From NCBI GenBank assembly GCA_910577435.1, contig CAJTLV010000004.1, forward strand, positions 92,240-156,239: a stretch of DNA of 64,000 nucleotides, given 5' to 3'. This stretch comes from an uncultured Christensenella sp. Its GTDB lineage: Bacteria > Bacillota > Clostridia > Christensenellales > Pumilibacteraceae. The notes under the pieces were generated by a model. It saw only the letters and a program-made list of their open reading frames with translations, was not told where the DNA came from and ran no database searches. The position numbers and the translations under genes were made by a program. Positions 22,907-31,170 of the stretch are shown piece by piece; positions within the stretch are counted from its first letter, which is position 1, and the number at the start of each line of letters is the position of its first letter.

Positions 22907-23431
22907 ATGAACGAAGTAAAACGCGGCGATATTTACTATATCGTCAACAACTATCAGGAAGAAGGCAGCGAGCAACGCGCTGGGCGCCCTGCGGTAGTGG
23001 TGTCAAACGACAAAGGGAATCAGCATAGCAACGTGATTGAGGTTGTATATCTGACTACACAGCCGAAAACGGATTTGCCGACGCATATCGACATCAAGAG
23101 TGCAAACAGACCTTCGATAGCATTATGCGAACAGATTAGTTCGGTATCAAAAGAACGACTTGGAAATTATATCGGAAGTTGCACGAAGTACGAACTTGAT
23201 ATGCTTGCTGCCGGTATGATGATAAGTCTGGGGATTGATTTCCCTACACCGAAAGTTGTTCTTCAACCGCAGGAAAAGAAAGAAGAGAAGAAGGCGGCGG
23301 AGACTGTGCTACCTGTTAAGCAGGCTGTTACGTATGACGAATTTATTAAAGTGCAGACGGAACGCGACACATTTGTGCGACTGTACAGAGAACTTCTGGA
23401 AAAATTGATTGGAGGTAAAGCGGCGGTATGA
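22907..23431 (+). CDS. PemK/MazF-family endoribonuclease with C-terminal extension
   Basis: A 174-residue protein. Residues 1-110 are a PemK/MazF domain: VKRGDIYYIVNNYQEEGSEQ, GRPAVVVSNDKGN, the VVYLTTQPK strand, and the CEQISSVSKERLG segment that holds catalytic residues. Residues 115-174 are an added helical, lysine-rich part, probably a coiled coil. Such extended orphan MazF proteins occur in phages of Clostridia. No recognisable antitoxin gene adjoins it. AAGGAG lies 8 bases before the ATG. Confidence 0.85.
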   Translation: MNEVKRGDIYYIVNNYQEEGSEQRAGRPAVVVSNDKGNQHSNVIEVVYLTTQPKTDLPTHIDIKSANRPSIALCEQISSVSKERLGNYIGSCTKYELDMLAAGMMISLGIDFPTPKVVLQPQEKKEEKKAAETVLPVKQAVTYDEFIKVQTERDTFVRLYRELLEKLIGGKAAV

Positions 23432-23748
23432 AAAAAGACACAGTTACGATTGAGAGCGTTAAGCAAGCGATTGAGCGCGAGTTTGAAGACTATAAAGCGG
23501 AGCAGATTGCAAAAAGCACGGAAGAAGTTTTCTGCAATGCTTTTAGAATCAATGCTTGGAGCAGCATCTTCGACTTTCTGCAGGACGGAGGATTGAAAGT
23601 CGAAACAATGTTTGCGCTCTATGGAAAATGCAACGGTCATATTATCAGCACATTGGTTGATGAATATGTCTACACAGAGTATTGCGATATTGCACAACAC
23701 GACGATCTGAAAGAACTTGTCGATAACTTTCTAAACGGCGAAGAATAA
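23428..23748 (+). CDS. Phage cargo protein of unknown function, 106 residues
   Basis: An acidic helical protein that overlaps the end of the MazF-like gene by four bases and could be its partner, but no antitoxin motif is visible. GGAGGT lies upstream within the preceding gene. It is the last gene of the second cargo unit. Confidence 0.58.
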   Translation: MKKDTVTIESVKQAIEREFEDYKAEQIAKSTEEVFCNAFRINAWSSIFDFLQDGGLKVETMFALYGKCNGHIISTLVDEYVYTEYCDIAQHDDLKELVDNFLNGEE

Positions 23749-23805
23749 AGTTTTTTGTGTAGTATAGAAAATCATTGACAAAATAAACGAAAAGGAGTAA
23801 GATGT

Positions 23806-24312
23806 ATGCAAACACAGGTTATAGGAAGCAACAGTATGTCGGTAAGCGAAATGATTAAGCAGGCAATCGCAACGAAAGGCTTGCAACAAAAAGATATTGC
23901 GGTTAAGATGGGTTGGAGTCCGCAGGGCTTCACGAACCGATTATCAAATAACACCATAGATGCGGAAGAATGGGTAAAACTCGCTGCAATAATCGGTTAC
24001 GAGATACAGATGGTAGATACCGAAAACAACACCGTATTAAAGCCGCGTAGAAATAGCACGGGACCACGTGTAAAACAGATGATAGACGGTCATTGGTACG
24101 ATACGGACAAAGCAGATTCACTTTGCAGAAGCCCGAAGGTGTACGGAGGCTGGTTTGAGTTGTTCCGCGATATGGGAACGGGTAAGTTCTTTACGGTTGC
24201 TTACTTGGAAACGGGACGAAGTGCGTGCGTGGCCGTCATCTCAAAAGAAAACGCAAAAAGATTTTACGAAGATTGCGGCGGCGAAGACGTGCAGAGCATA
24301 TTCAAAGATTAA
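23806..24312 (+). CDS. XRE-type helix-turn-helix protein
   Basis: A 168-residue protein. Residues about 11-60 form a helix-turn-helix domain (MSVSEMIKQAIATKGLQQKDIAVKMGWSPQGFTNRLSN), the XRE/Cro pattern. The C-terminal 90 residues are a small domain of unknown type. AAGGAG is 8 bases before the ATG at 23806; a start at the second Met (MSVSEM) is possible. It stands alone between two units, ends at its own terminator, and lies directly upstream of cargo promoter copy 3. It is a candidate regulator of the three cargo promoters; that is inference. Confidence 0.78.
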   Translation: MQTQVIGSNSMSVSEMIKQAIATKGLQQKDIAVKMGWSPQGFTNRLSNNTIDAEEWVKLAAIIGYEIQMVDTENNTVLKPRRNSTGPRVKQMIDGHWYDTDKADSLCRSPKVYGGWFELFRDMGTGKFFTVAYLETGRSACVAVISKENAKRFYEDCGGEDVQSIFKD

Positions 24313-24316
24313 AGAG

Positions 24317-24347
24317 CAGGACGCGAAAGCAAGCGTCCTGTTTTTTT
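24317..24347 (+). terminator. Rho-independent terminator after the XRE-type gene
   Basis: CAGGACGC and GCGTCCTG form a perfect 8-bp stem around GAAAGCAA, followed by seven T. Confidence 0.9.
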
Positions 24348-24355
24348 ACTCTCTC

Positions 24356-24452
24356 AATACACAGTAATAAAAATTTTCAAAAAATATTTGCAAAATACAT
24401 AAATTCCGTTTGACAATTACAGTTCTGTAAGTTAGAATAAAAGTACAAAATA
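24356..24452 (+). promoter_or_regulatory. Cargo promoter-operator repeat, copy 3
   Basis: Matches copy 1 (14119-14215) at 96 of 97 positions. TTGACA at 24410, TAGAAT at 24433, and the inverted repeat TTACAG-TT-CTGTAA at 24417-24430 in the spacer. It probably drives the third cargo unit, 24492-32445, with the DNA-modification genes. Confidence 0.86.
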
Positions 24453-24491
24453 AAACTTGCAAATTAGCAAGTTACTCGGAGGTTCTCAATT

Positions 24492-24872
24492 ATGATGAAG
24501 CAAGAGTTTGAACAGATGATAGGAAAAGAAGTTTCCTATGAGACTTTCAGAATTTATGAAGAGATGTATCTTGCGGCACCTGAAAGCGTAACCAAACAGA
24601 AGTTTGTTGAGATGCTGAATATCGCAGCAATTCCCGAAAGTGAAGAAGCAATAGCGAGAAAGGAAAGGGCGGCGGAATTTAGAAAAGAAATAGACGAAAA
24701 GATAGCAGAATTAAAGAAATGGCTTGAAATGACAAAGGACGACCTGAAAAGATACCTTGAATGGAGCAAAGAACCGGACGGGGAGCGCTGGAAGGTAGAC
24801 GTTAAAATCAAGCAGGGTCAGATAAAGCGGTATCGCGCAGAAATAGCGACTTTGAAAATGCTGGCAGCATAA
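24492..24872 (+). CDS. Coiled-coil phage cargo protein, 126 residues
   Basis: First gene of the third cargo unit. Residues 55-126 are a long charged helix (AEFRKEIDEKIAELKKWLEM and onward), probably a coiled coil. GGAGG lies 11 bases before the ATG. No family is recognised. Confidence 0.6.
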   Translation: MMKQEFEQMIGKEVSYETFRIYEEMYLAAPESVTKQKFVEMLNIAAIPESEEAIARKERAAEFRKEIDEKIAELKKWLEMTKDDLKRYLEWSKEPDGERWKVDVKIKQGQIKRYRAEIATLKMLAA

Positions 24873-24883
24873 GGGAGATAAAA

Positions 24884-25234
24884 ATGACGACGGAACAAGC
24901 AAGAGCAAAACTGATATTGTTTTATGGGGTTAGCGACCCGACAAGCCGCGAGATCGCGTTGTATGTATTGTACGGCGAAGACGCGCCGTTTTTACAAGCC
25001 AAAGAGCAAACGCAGGTTGCAAAGATAACAATATCAGGAGGAAATCGTATGAAAGATTTACAAACCGTTTTAATCAATTTAAGGGGAGCGCAGCAGTTGT
25101 TATCGCTGTTCTGCTCTTCTACAAGACATATCGAAGCAGACGTTAAAGGCAATCCGCAGGAAGCGTTGTTCCAAATCGAAGAGATGTTCGATAAAAGCAT
25201 CAAAGATTTAGAGCGCGTAGTTTACAGCAAGTAA
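24884..25234 (+). CDS. Phage cargo protein with possible internal start
   Basis: A 116-residue protein. Its ATG at 24884 has GGGAG upstream. Inside, in the same frame, a second ATG at 25049 follows a strong AGGAGG (25036-25041) by 7 bases and would give a 61-residue helical protein starting MKDLQTVLINLRGAQQLL. Either one protein or two nested products is possible. No family is recognised. Confidence 0.55.
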   Translation: MTTEQARAKLILFYGVSDPTSREIALYVLYGEDAPFLQAKEQTQVAKITISGGNRMKDLQTVLINLRGAQQLLSLFCSSTRHIEADVKGNPQEALFQIEEMFDKSIKDLERVVYSK

Positions 25235-25243
25235 GAAATACAT

Positions 25244-25265
25244 AAGCGACCTGCGTTCGCTTTTT
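25244..25265 (+). terminator. Weak terminator-like hairpin within the third unit
   Basis: AAGCGA and TCGCTT pair around a 7-base loop, followed by a run of five T overlapping the stem end. It could attenuate transcription into the methyltransferase genes. Confidence 0.45.
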
Positions 25266-25280
25266 GTTGGAGGTTTTGAA

Positions 25281-25748
25281 ATGGTAATATGCGAAGACTG
25301 CGGAGATGTTCTCGACGAGTCGGAATTGAAGCAGGAAAGAAGTTACATCAGCGATTATATGGGCGGTTGCTACGAAACATATTCGGTTTGTCCTTGCGGC
25401 GGCGAAGTGGTAGATGCAAAACGCTGCGAAATCTGCGGCGAGTATTTTAGAGAAGACGAACTACACGACAGCGTTTGTGATGAGTGCTTGAAAGAAGAGA
25501 TGACGGTCGATAACGCGATAGCGTGCGGGAAAGACGGAAGTGCGAGAATGGAAGTCTCGATAAACGGCTTTCTCGCGTTTTATTTCAATCAAGAAGAAAT
25601 CGACGCTCTGCTGATAAAAGCATTGGAAGACAAGATAAACGCTTCGCGTATTGATGCGAACGCGGTAATCGACAGGGCAGAAGAATGGTGCAGCGAAGAC
25701 AAAAGTTACTTCGCTGATTGGTTAAAAGATAGGAGTAAAAAGCAATGA
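25281..25748 (+). CDS. Zinc-ribbon phage protein, 155 residues
   Basis: Contains CEDCGD at the N-terminus, CPCGG, CEICGEYF and CDECL, so two or more zinc-binding ribbons in the first 80 residues. The rest is acidic and helical. GGAGG lies 8 bases before the ATG. It overlaps the start of the adenine methyltransferase gene by four bases, so the two are made together. Zinc ribbons of this type are common in mobile-element proteins; the partner is unknown. Confidence 0.68.
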   Translation: MVICEDCGDVLDESELKQERSYISDYMGGCYETYSVCPCGGEVVDAKRCEICGEYFREDELHDSVCDECLKEEMTVDNAIACGKDGSARMEVSINGFLAFYFNQEEIDALLIKALEDKINASRIDANAVIDRAEEWCSEDKSYFADWLKDRSKKQ

Positions 25749-27688
25749 CGGCAGTAACATTATTCCCATTGGAAGACAAATACAAGAAAGGAAGAATTAT
25801 ACCAGACGAATACAGCGCGTATATAAACGGAATGTGCGTAGGCATAATTCATAGCCGTAAAGATTATCGGCAGAAATACTATTTCCACAGCGATAACGGT
25901 ATTTATGCGAATTACAGCGCGACGCTCGCGGAAATGAAAAGAAACATAGCGAAAGGCTACGAAGAAACGGTACGGGAAGGAAAATTTAAGTCTGGGAACG
26001 GGAAGCAGGCGTTTGACATAAAGTATCTGCCGGAAGGCGACAACAGTGAGTTTTTTCCGACACCAAAAAGCGTATGCGGTCAGATGATCGGATGCGTAAA
26101 TTGGTCGAAAGTAAAAACGATACTTGAACCGTCTGCCGGCAAGGGGGATTTGTGCGACGCTGTAAAGAATTACTACAAACAGAGCCGTAACGAAAGGAGC
26201 GTAGATATTGACTGTGTGGAGGTGGACGCAAATTTGCGCTTGATACTGAAAGGCAAGAATTACCGCGTAGTCCACGATAATTTTTTGGATTACTTTACGA
26301 GCAAGAAGTACGATTTGATTATTATGAACCCACCGTTTTCAAACGGAGACGAGCATTTGGTTAGGGCAATCGAAATGCAGGAATGTGTCGGCGGGCAAAT
26401 CGTATGCTTGCTCAATGCAGAGACGCTGCTCAATCCATACACGAATTTGCGCAAAGTCTTGATGAAGAAAATTGCAGAGCATCGGGCAGTGGTTCGGTAT
26501 TTGAAATCTCCGTTTAAGAAGGCGGAAAGAAAGACCGATACGAACATTGCCCTGATAAGTTTCAATATTCCGTTGAAAGTCAGAGAGTCGGAAATGTTTT
26601 CGAGAATGGAAAAGGCTCGCGGCGAAGAGTTCCAAAGCGAAGATTGCAAAGACGTTGCGCCCGGCGACAGAATTGAAGGGCTTGTAAGAGCTTATGAAAT
26701 CGAGTCGGAAGCATCGTTGGCGTTCCTGCGGGAATGGGATGCGCTTCGCCCGAAAATAATGACCGGTTCCGATTGGTATAGCAAGCCGACTATCGGACTT
26801 ATGATAGGCGGGAGTGAAGTTCGAGAAGGTATTGACACGGAAGTAATAAACAATTTTTTGCAGTCGGTAAGATTGAAGTATTGGAAACAGTTATTGGACT
26901 TGCCTGAAATCGGGAAGCAAATGACAACGGCTATTCGCACTTCGTATGATGCAAAAATCAACGATATGGCGAACTATGAGTTTTCGATGTTTAACATTCA
27001 GGAAGTCATCTGGGACATCCGCGTCCAGTTACAAATGGGAGTAGAAGACGAGATACTTCGCTTATTCGATAAGTTATCGAACGAACATTGCTACTATGAA
27101 GGCAATAACGAGAACATTCACTATTACAACGGATGGAAGACAAACAAGGCTCACAAGGTCAATTACAAAGTTATAATACCAGCCTACGGGTCGTTCGCTC
27201 ACAGATACGATTACGATAAGTATCAGCGGCTGGTTGAAAAGAAGAACGATTTTATAGATAGTCGTAGTTGCTATTCCGTACTTGCCGATTTAGAAAAGAC
27301 GCTTGATTATCTTGACGGCAAAGATCCGAAGAGAACACGTTGCGACTTGGCAAACAGATTGCATTTTGCGGAACGGCGCGGCGAGACGCGAAACATAGAT
27401 TGTACGTACTTCTACGTTACGTTCTATAAGAAAGGAACCTGTCACATCACGTTTAGAGATGATGCAAAAATCTTGATAGACCGGCTGAACATCTACGCTG
27501 GCAAAAATAAGAATTGGCTTCCGCCGAACTACGGAAGAGCATCGTATAAGAGTATGACGGAAGAAGAGCGGGCGGTTGTAGATTCCTTCGACGGCGGAGA
27601 AGAGAATTATAACAAAGTGTTTGAAAATCAAAAAGACTATTTAATCGAAAGCAACGGTTTTTTGGCGCTCGCTGCGGGAGGTCAGTAA
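25745..27688 (+). CDS. Adenine DNA methyltransferase with DUF4942-like C-terminal part
   Basis: A 647-residue protein. Residues about 115-215 form a class I SAM-binding domain: FFPTPKSVCGQMIG, then LEPSAGKGDLCDAV (motif I), CVEVDANL (acidic motif II) and IIMNPPFSNG (motif IV, NPPF, typical of N6-adenine methyltransferases). The C-terminal half (about 310-640) resembles DUF4942, which often accompanies such phage enzymes. No restriction partner is seen, so it probably protects or marks phage DNA. It overlaps both neighbours. Confidence 0.85.
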   Translation: MTAVTLFPLEDKYKKGRIIPDEYSAYINGMCVGIIHSRKDYRQKYYFHSDNGIYANYSATLAEMKRNIAKGYEETVREGKFKSGNGKQAFDIKYLPEGDNSEFFPTPKSVCGQMIGCVNWSKVKTILEPSAGKGDLCDAVKNYYKQSRNERSVDIDCVEVDANLRLILKGKNYRVVHDNFLDYFTSKKYDLIIMNPPFSNGDEHLVRAIEMQECVGGQIVCLLNAETLLNPYTNLRKVLMKKIAEHRAVVRYLKSPFKKAERKTDTNIALISFNIPLKVRESEMFSRMEKARGEEFQSEDCKDVAPGDRIEGLVRAYEIESEASLAFLREWDALRPKIMTGSDWYSKPTIGLMIGGSEVREGIDTEVINNFLQSVRLKYWKQLLDLPEIGKQMTTAIRTSYDAKINDMANYEFSMFNIQEVIWDIRVQLQMGVEDEILRLFDKLSNEHCYYEGNNENIHYYNGWKTNKAHKVNYKVIIPAYGSFAHRYDYDKYQRLVEKKNDFIDSRSCYSVLADLEKTLDYLDGKDPKRTRCDLANRLHFAERRGETRNIDCTYFYVTFYKKGTCHITFRDDAKILIDRLNIYAGKNKNWLPPNYGRASYKSMTEEERAVVDSFDGGEENYNKVFENQKDYLIESNGFLALAAGGQ

Positions 27689-27966
27689 TGAATAACGAAA
27701 AAGCACAGTATATGGCAACGCTTACTGTTCAGCCGTTGTCAGGAAATGTCGGGTTTACTGTAAACGCTTACGGTAACAGCATAGAAACGGCAAAGAAAAT
27801 TGCGATGCAGAACCTGAATGAATTATGCGCGAAGTATAAGTTCCCGATAGGGGAAATATGGGTAATGCTTTCGGTTGAAAAAAGTGGAGAGCATATTGAC
27901 TTTGACGAAACGACTGCACAATGGGACGGCAAAGAAGCAAAAATAAATTGGGATGTGGTGGTATGA
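27688..27966 (+). CDS. Small protein between the methyltransferase and nucleosidase genes
   Basis: A 92-residue soluble protein (NVGFTVNAYGNSIETAKKIA). GGGAGG precedes the ATG, which overlaps the previous stop by one base; the last four bases overlap the nucleosidase start. No family is recognised. Confidence 0.6.
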   Translation: MNNEKAQYMATLTVQPLSGNVGFTVNAYGNSIETAKKIAMQNLNELCAKYKFPIGEIWVMLSVEKSGEHIDFDETTAQWDGKEAKINWDVVV

Positions 27967-28634
27967 AAGAAGTTTGTATCATAGTTGCAATGTTAAAAGA
28001 AGCGGAGCCTATCGTAAGGCAATTTGATTCGATAGTTGAGCATAATGTCTTCGGAAGACGTGCATTCATAGGAAGGCTGAATGGAGAAAAGTTAAGCGTT
28101 ATCGTCAGCGGCGTTGGGAAAGTAAACGCAGCAGTGTGTACGCAAATAGCATACGATTATTTATCTGCAGACATTATTATCAATATCGGCGTAGCAGGCG
28201 GTCTTAACAACACAGTAGAAATCGGAGAGATGTATGAAATATACAGTGCAGTACAATACGATTTCGATTTATCAGAAGTTAACGGTACGAAAATTGGAAC
28301 GCTGGACGGTATGTATTCTAACTACTTAACTTTCGACGTTACACAAATGGACGCAAGAAGACTTGCGACCGCAGATAGGTTTAATGATAGTAAAGAAGAT
28401 AATGTACTTTTGACGCAGATTCTGGATGCGGATGTGCGTGATATGGAAGGGGCTGCGATTTTGCAGGCTTGCTATTTCAATGATATTGAGTGTTATTGTT
28501 ACAAAGTCATTTCAGATAAGTTTGGGAGCGGAAGCACGGTTGAACAGTATCAGCTCAATCTCGAAAAGTGCTTGAAGAAAATCGGGGAAAAGATTCCGAC
28601 AATTCTAAAAAGGGTGTATGGCAAAGAAAGATGA
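27963..28634 (+). CDS. MTA/SAH nucleosidase-like protein
   Basis: A 223-residue protein of the MtnN/Pfs family, which splits S-adenosylhomocysteine and methylthioadenosine. The catalytic set known from E. coli is kept: Glu13 (AMLKEAEP), the MEGAA glutamate (VRDMEGAAILQAC) and the Asp in VISDKFGSG. A glycine-rich GVGKVNAA and NIGVAGGLN are also present. It lies between an adenine and a cytosine methyltransferase gene and overlaps the latter by four bases, so it may remove the SAH these enzymes produce. GTGGTGG precedes the ATG at 27963. Confidence 0.85.
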   Translation: MKEVCIIVAMLKEAEPIVRQFDSIVEHNVFGRRAFIGRLNGEKLSVIVSGVGKVNAAVCTQIAYDYLSADIIINIGVAGGLNNTVEIGEMYEIYSAVQYDFDLSEVNGTKIGTLDGMYSNYLTFDVTQMDARRLATADRFNDSKEDNVLLTQILDADVRDMEGAAILQACYFNDIECYCYKVISDKFGSGSTVEQYQLNLEKCLKKIGEKIPTILKRVYGKER

Positions 28635-30382
28635 GCGGGTATCAGGACAGTTTATTAAATGAACTTATAGTAGACAATTTTGCTGGCGGCGGCGGTGCAA
28701 GTATCGGCATTGAACTTGCTGTCGGAAGACCGGTAGATATAGCGGTCAATCACGACGAAGACGCAATCGCAATGCACAAGGTCAACCACCCCTGCACGAC
28801 GCATTATCAGGAAGATGTGTTTGCGATTGAGCCTGAAAAGGTTACGGGCGGAAGACCTGTCGGAATCGCGTGGTTTTCACCCGATTGCAAGCATCACAGC
28901 AGAGCAAAGGGCGGAGTTCCTGTAAGCAAGAAAATTCGCGGTCTATCGTGGGTTATTCTTAAATGGGCATTATCGCACGTTGCGCCACGCTGTATCTTTA
29001 TGGAAAACGTAGAAGAAATCCAGACTTGGGGACCATTGAAAGAAATTGACGGTAATACATACCCCGATCCCGAACGAAAAGGCGAGACGTTTAACGGATT
29101 TATCGCAATGCTCACAAACGGCATCAGTAAAAGCCATCCTGCATTTGCGGAAGCCTGTGAGTTCTTAAAGATTACGCCTGATAGCGAACAGGGGGACAGA
29201 CTTGCAAACGGTCTTGGATATAACGTGGACTATAAAGTTCTCAAAGCCTGCGACTACGGTGCGCCGACAATCCGTAAGCGGTTTTATTTGATAGCGCGTA
29301 GAGACGGGCAGCCTATTGTATGGCCAGCGCCTACACACGGGAAGGGATTGAAGACGTATAGAACGGCGGCAGAGTGTATTGATTGGTCCATTCCTTGCCC
29401 TTCGATATTCGGACGGAAGAAAGACCTTGCGGTTAATACTCAACGGCGTATAGCGCGTGGGCTTGATAAGTTTGTTTTGAAGAATCCGCGTCCGTTCATT
29501 ATGGAGATGAACTACCAAAATACAGCGCAAGACCCTGAAAAGCCTATGACGACGCAGACGACGGCAAATCATCACTATTTGATAACGCCGGAAATAGTAA
29601 GCATCAGCCAGACGGGGAGCGAAAACAGAGCGAGTTCGGCAAAAGAGCCGTTGAGAACGATATGCGTAAAGAATGAACATTGCGTAACCACGCCGATATT
29701 GACGAAGTTCCAGCAGAACAGTCTGGGGCAGCAACCCGAAAAACCGATTGATACGGTTATGGCGGGTGCGACACGGTTCGGCGCGGTTATGCCGTATCTC
29801 ACAAAGTATTTCAGTGGCGAGAAGCAAGCGGGAGCGGACATAAACGAGCCTGCGCCTACGGTTACGGGAATAGATCACAGCGCGGTAGTTGAAAGTCATC
29901 TGTGTGTATTACGGAAGAATACGGACTGCAAAGCAATGGATGAGCCGTTGCCAACGCTTACGACATCCGCAGGGCATTTTGCGCAGATTACAACGTATAT
30001 TCAGAAGTACGACGGTTCGCAAAATTTGAAGAACTGGGACAAAGTTCGCAAACTCTTGAATGATTATGCCGGGTACAGTATAGCGGAAGATGAAATACTG
30101 ATTTTAGAAATTAACGGAATACGGCATTTTATAGCGGACATCGGTATGCGGATGTTGAAAGCGAAAGAGTTAAAACTTGCGCAGGGATTCCCGATAGATT
30201 ACGTTATCGACATTGAACCGTATATCGGTAAAAAGTACAGCGAAGCAAAGCAGGTAGCAAGACTTGGTAATGCGGTATGCCCACAAGTCGCTACGGCTCT
30301 TATTAGAGCAAATTTGGCGGATTTAGCATACAGAAAACCTTTATATACAGTCAAAGAATTAAACGCCGCTATGTGCGGATAA
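28631..30382 (+). CDS. C5-cytosine DNA methyltransferase
   Basis: A 583-residue protein. NFAGGGGASIGIELA is motif I; FSPDCKHHSRAKGG carries the catalytic Cys (motif IV reads PDC, as in a phage subgroup, not the classical PCQ); MENVEEI is the ENV motif; RKRFYLIARRDG is motif VIII; the last part (AKELKLAQGFP, ARLGNAVCPQVA) contains motifs IX and X. The central 250 residues are a long target-recognition region with repeated T/P-rich segments (EKPMTTQTTANHH, EPLRTI, EKPIDTVMAG). The start at 28631 overlaps the nucleosidase gene. Confidence 0.93.
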   Translation: MSGYQDSLLNELIVDNFAGGGGASIGIELAVGRPVDIAVNHDEDAIAMHKVNHPCTTHYQEDVFAIEPEKVTGGRPVGIAWFSPDCKHHSRAKGGVPVSKKIRGLSWVILKWALSHVAPRCIFMENVEEIQTWGPLKEIDGNTYPDPERKGETFNGFIAMLTNGISKSHPAFAEACEFLKITPDSEQGDRLANGLGYNVDYKVLKACDYGAPTIRKRFYLIARRDGQPIVWPAPTHGKGLKTYRTAAECIDWSIPCPSIFGRKKDLAVNTQRRIARGLDKFVLKNPRPFIMEMNYQNTAQDPEKPMTTQTTANHHYLITPEIVSISQTGSENRASSAKEPLRTICVKNEHCVTTPILTKFQQNSLGQQPEKPIDTVMAGATRFGAVMPYLTKYFSGEKQAGADINEPAPTVTGIDHSAVVESHLCVLRKNTDCKAMDEPLPTLTTSAGHFAQITTYIQKYDGSQNLKNWDKVRKLLNDYAGYSIAEDEILILEINGIRHFIADIGMRMLKAKELKLAQGFPIDYVIDIEPYIGKKYSEAKQVARLGNAVCPQVATALIRANLADLAYRKPLYTVKELNAAMCG

Positions 30383-30391
30383 GGAGTTATA

Positions 30392-30871
30392 ATGAACACA
30401 TCAAACGAAGAAAGAATTGATGATATAGACATCATCAAACAGGCAATCGAAACCTACGGCATCGACGCGCAAGTCCTTATGGCAATCGAAGAGATGTCTG
30501 AACTCACAAAAGCGCTTTGCAAAGAGCGTAGAACGCGAAACAGTGATGACCTTGCTGTAAGAAGTAAGGTTATTGATAACATCGCAGAAGAAGTTGCAGA
30601 CGTTCAGATTATGCTCAACCAGATACGATATATATTCGGCATCAATACCGAAACCGTAGAACATAAGAAAATTGAACGCCTCGCTGATAGGCTTGCGTCG
30701 CACGAGCCTTGCCCGATATGCGGACCGTTCAATGAATACTGCTCGGAAGAGTTTGACGCATACGTTCCAGTATCAAGCGAGGGCGACATAATGGAACGTG
30801 AAGCTGCGCCGGGAGAGGAATGGGTGTATCACGCTAAATACTGTCCGAATTGCGGCAGAAAATTATCGTAG
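30392..30871 (+). CDS. MazG-like NTP pyrophosphatase with C-terminal zinc ribbon
   Basis: A 159-residue protein. Residues 25-85 show the all-alpha MazG pattern (MAIEEMSELTKALCKERR, then IAEEVADVQIMLNQI), whose E-E-x-x-E and E-E-x-x-D residues bind magnesium. Residues 105-157 carry CPICG and CPNCG, a zinc ribbon, joined by an acidic linker. Phage MazG-like enzymes hydrolyse nucleotides and may alter alarmone or dNTP pools. AAGGAG lies 8 bases before the ATG. Confidence 0.85.
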   Translation: MNTSNEERIDDIDIIKQAIETYGIDAQVLMAIEEMSELTKALCKERRTRNSDDLAVRSKVIDNIAEEVADVQIMLNQIRYIFGINTETVEHKKIERLADRLASHEPCPICGPFNEYCSEEFDAYVPVSSEGDIMEREAAPGEEWVYHAKYCPNCGRKLS

Positions 30872-30882
30872 GGAGATACATT

Positions 30883-31170
30883 ATGGAAAGGTTAACATTG
30901 CATAATTTAACAAGCGCGTTTGACTACAAAGCTCATAACTTAACCAAAGAAGAGGTGGCGGAAGTATATAAGCGACTTGCAGACATCGAGGACAAAATCG
31001 AAAGCGGGCAGTTGGTTGACACTACACCATATATTATTGAAATAAAAAACGAAATCCCGTTTAGGTTCAAGGTTATCAAGCCAACTATACACAGGCGGAA
31101 TGTAGAAATGTGTAGTAGCAGGGAAAGTGCAGAAGAACGCATAAAAAAATTGCAGGAGGCAAAGTTATGA
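30883..31170 (+). CDS. Phage cargo protein of unknown function, 95 residues
   Basis: A helical N-terminal half (TKEEVAEVYKRLADIEDKIE) and a basic C-terminal half. GGGAGA precedes the ATG at 30883. It overlaps the next gene by four bases. No family is recognised. Confidence 0.6.
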   Translation: MERLTLHNLTSAFDYKAHNLTKEEVAEVYKRLADIEDKIESGQLVDTTPYIIEIKNEIPFRFKVIKPTIHRRNVEMCSSRESAEERIKKLQEAKL

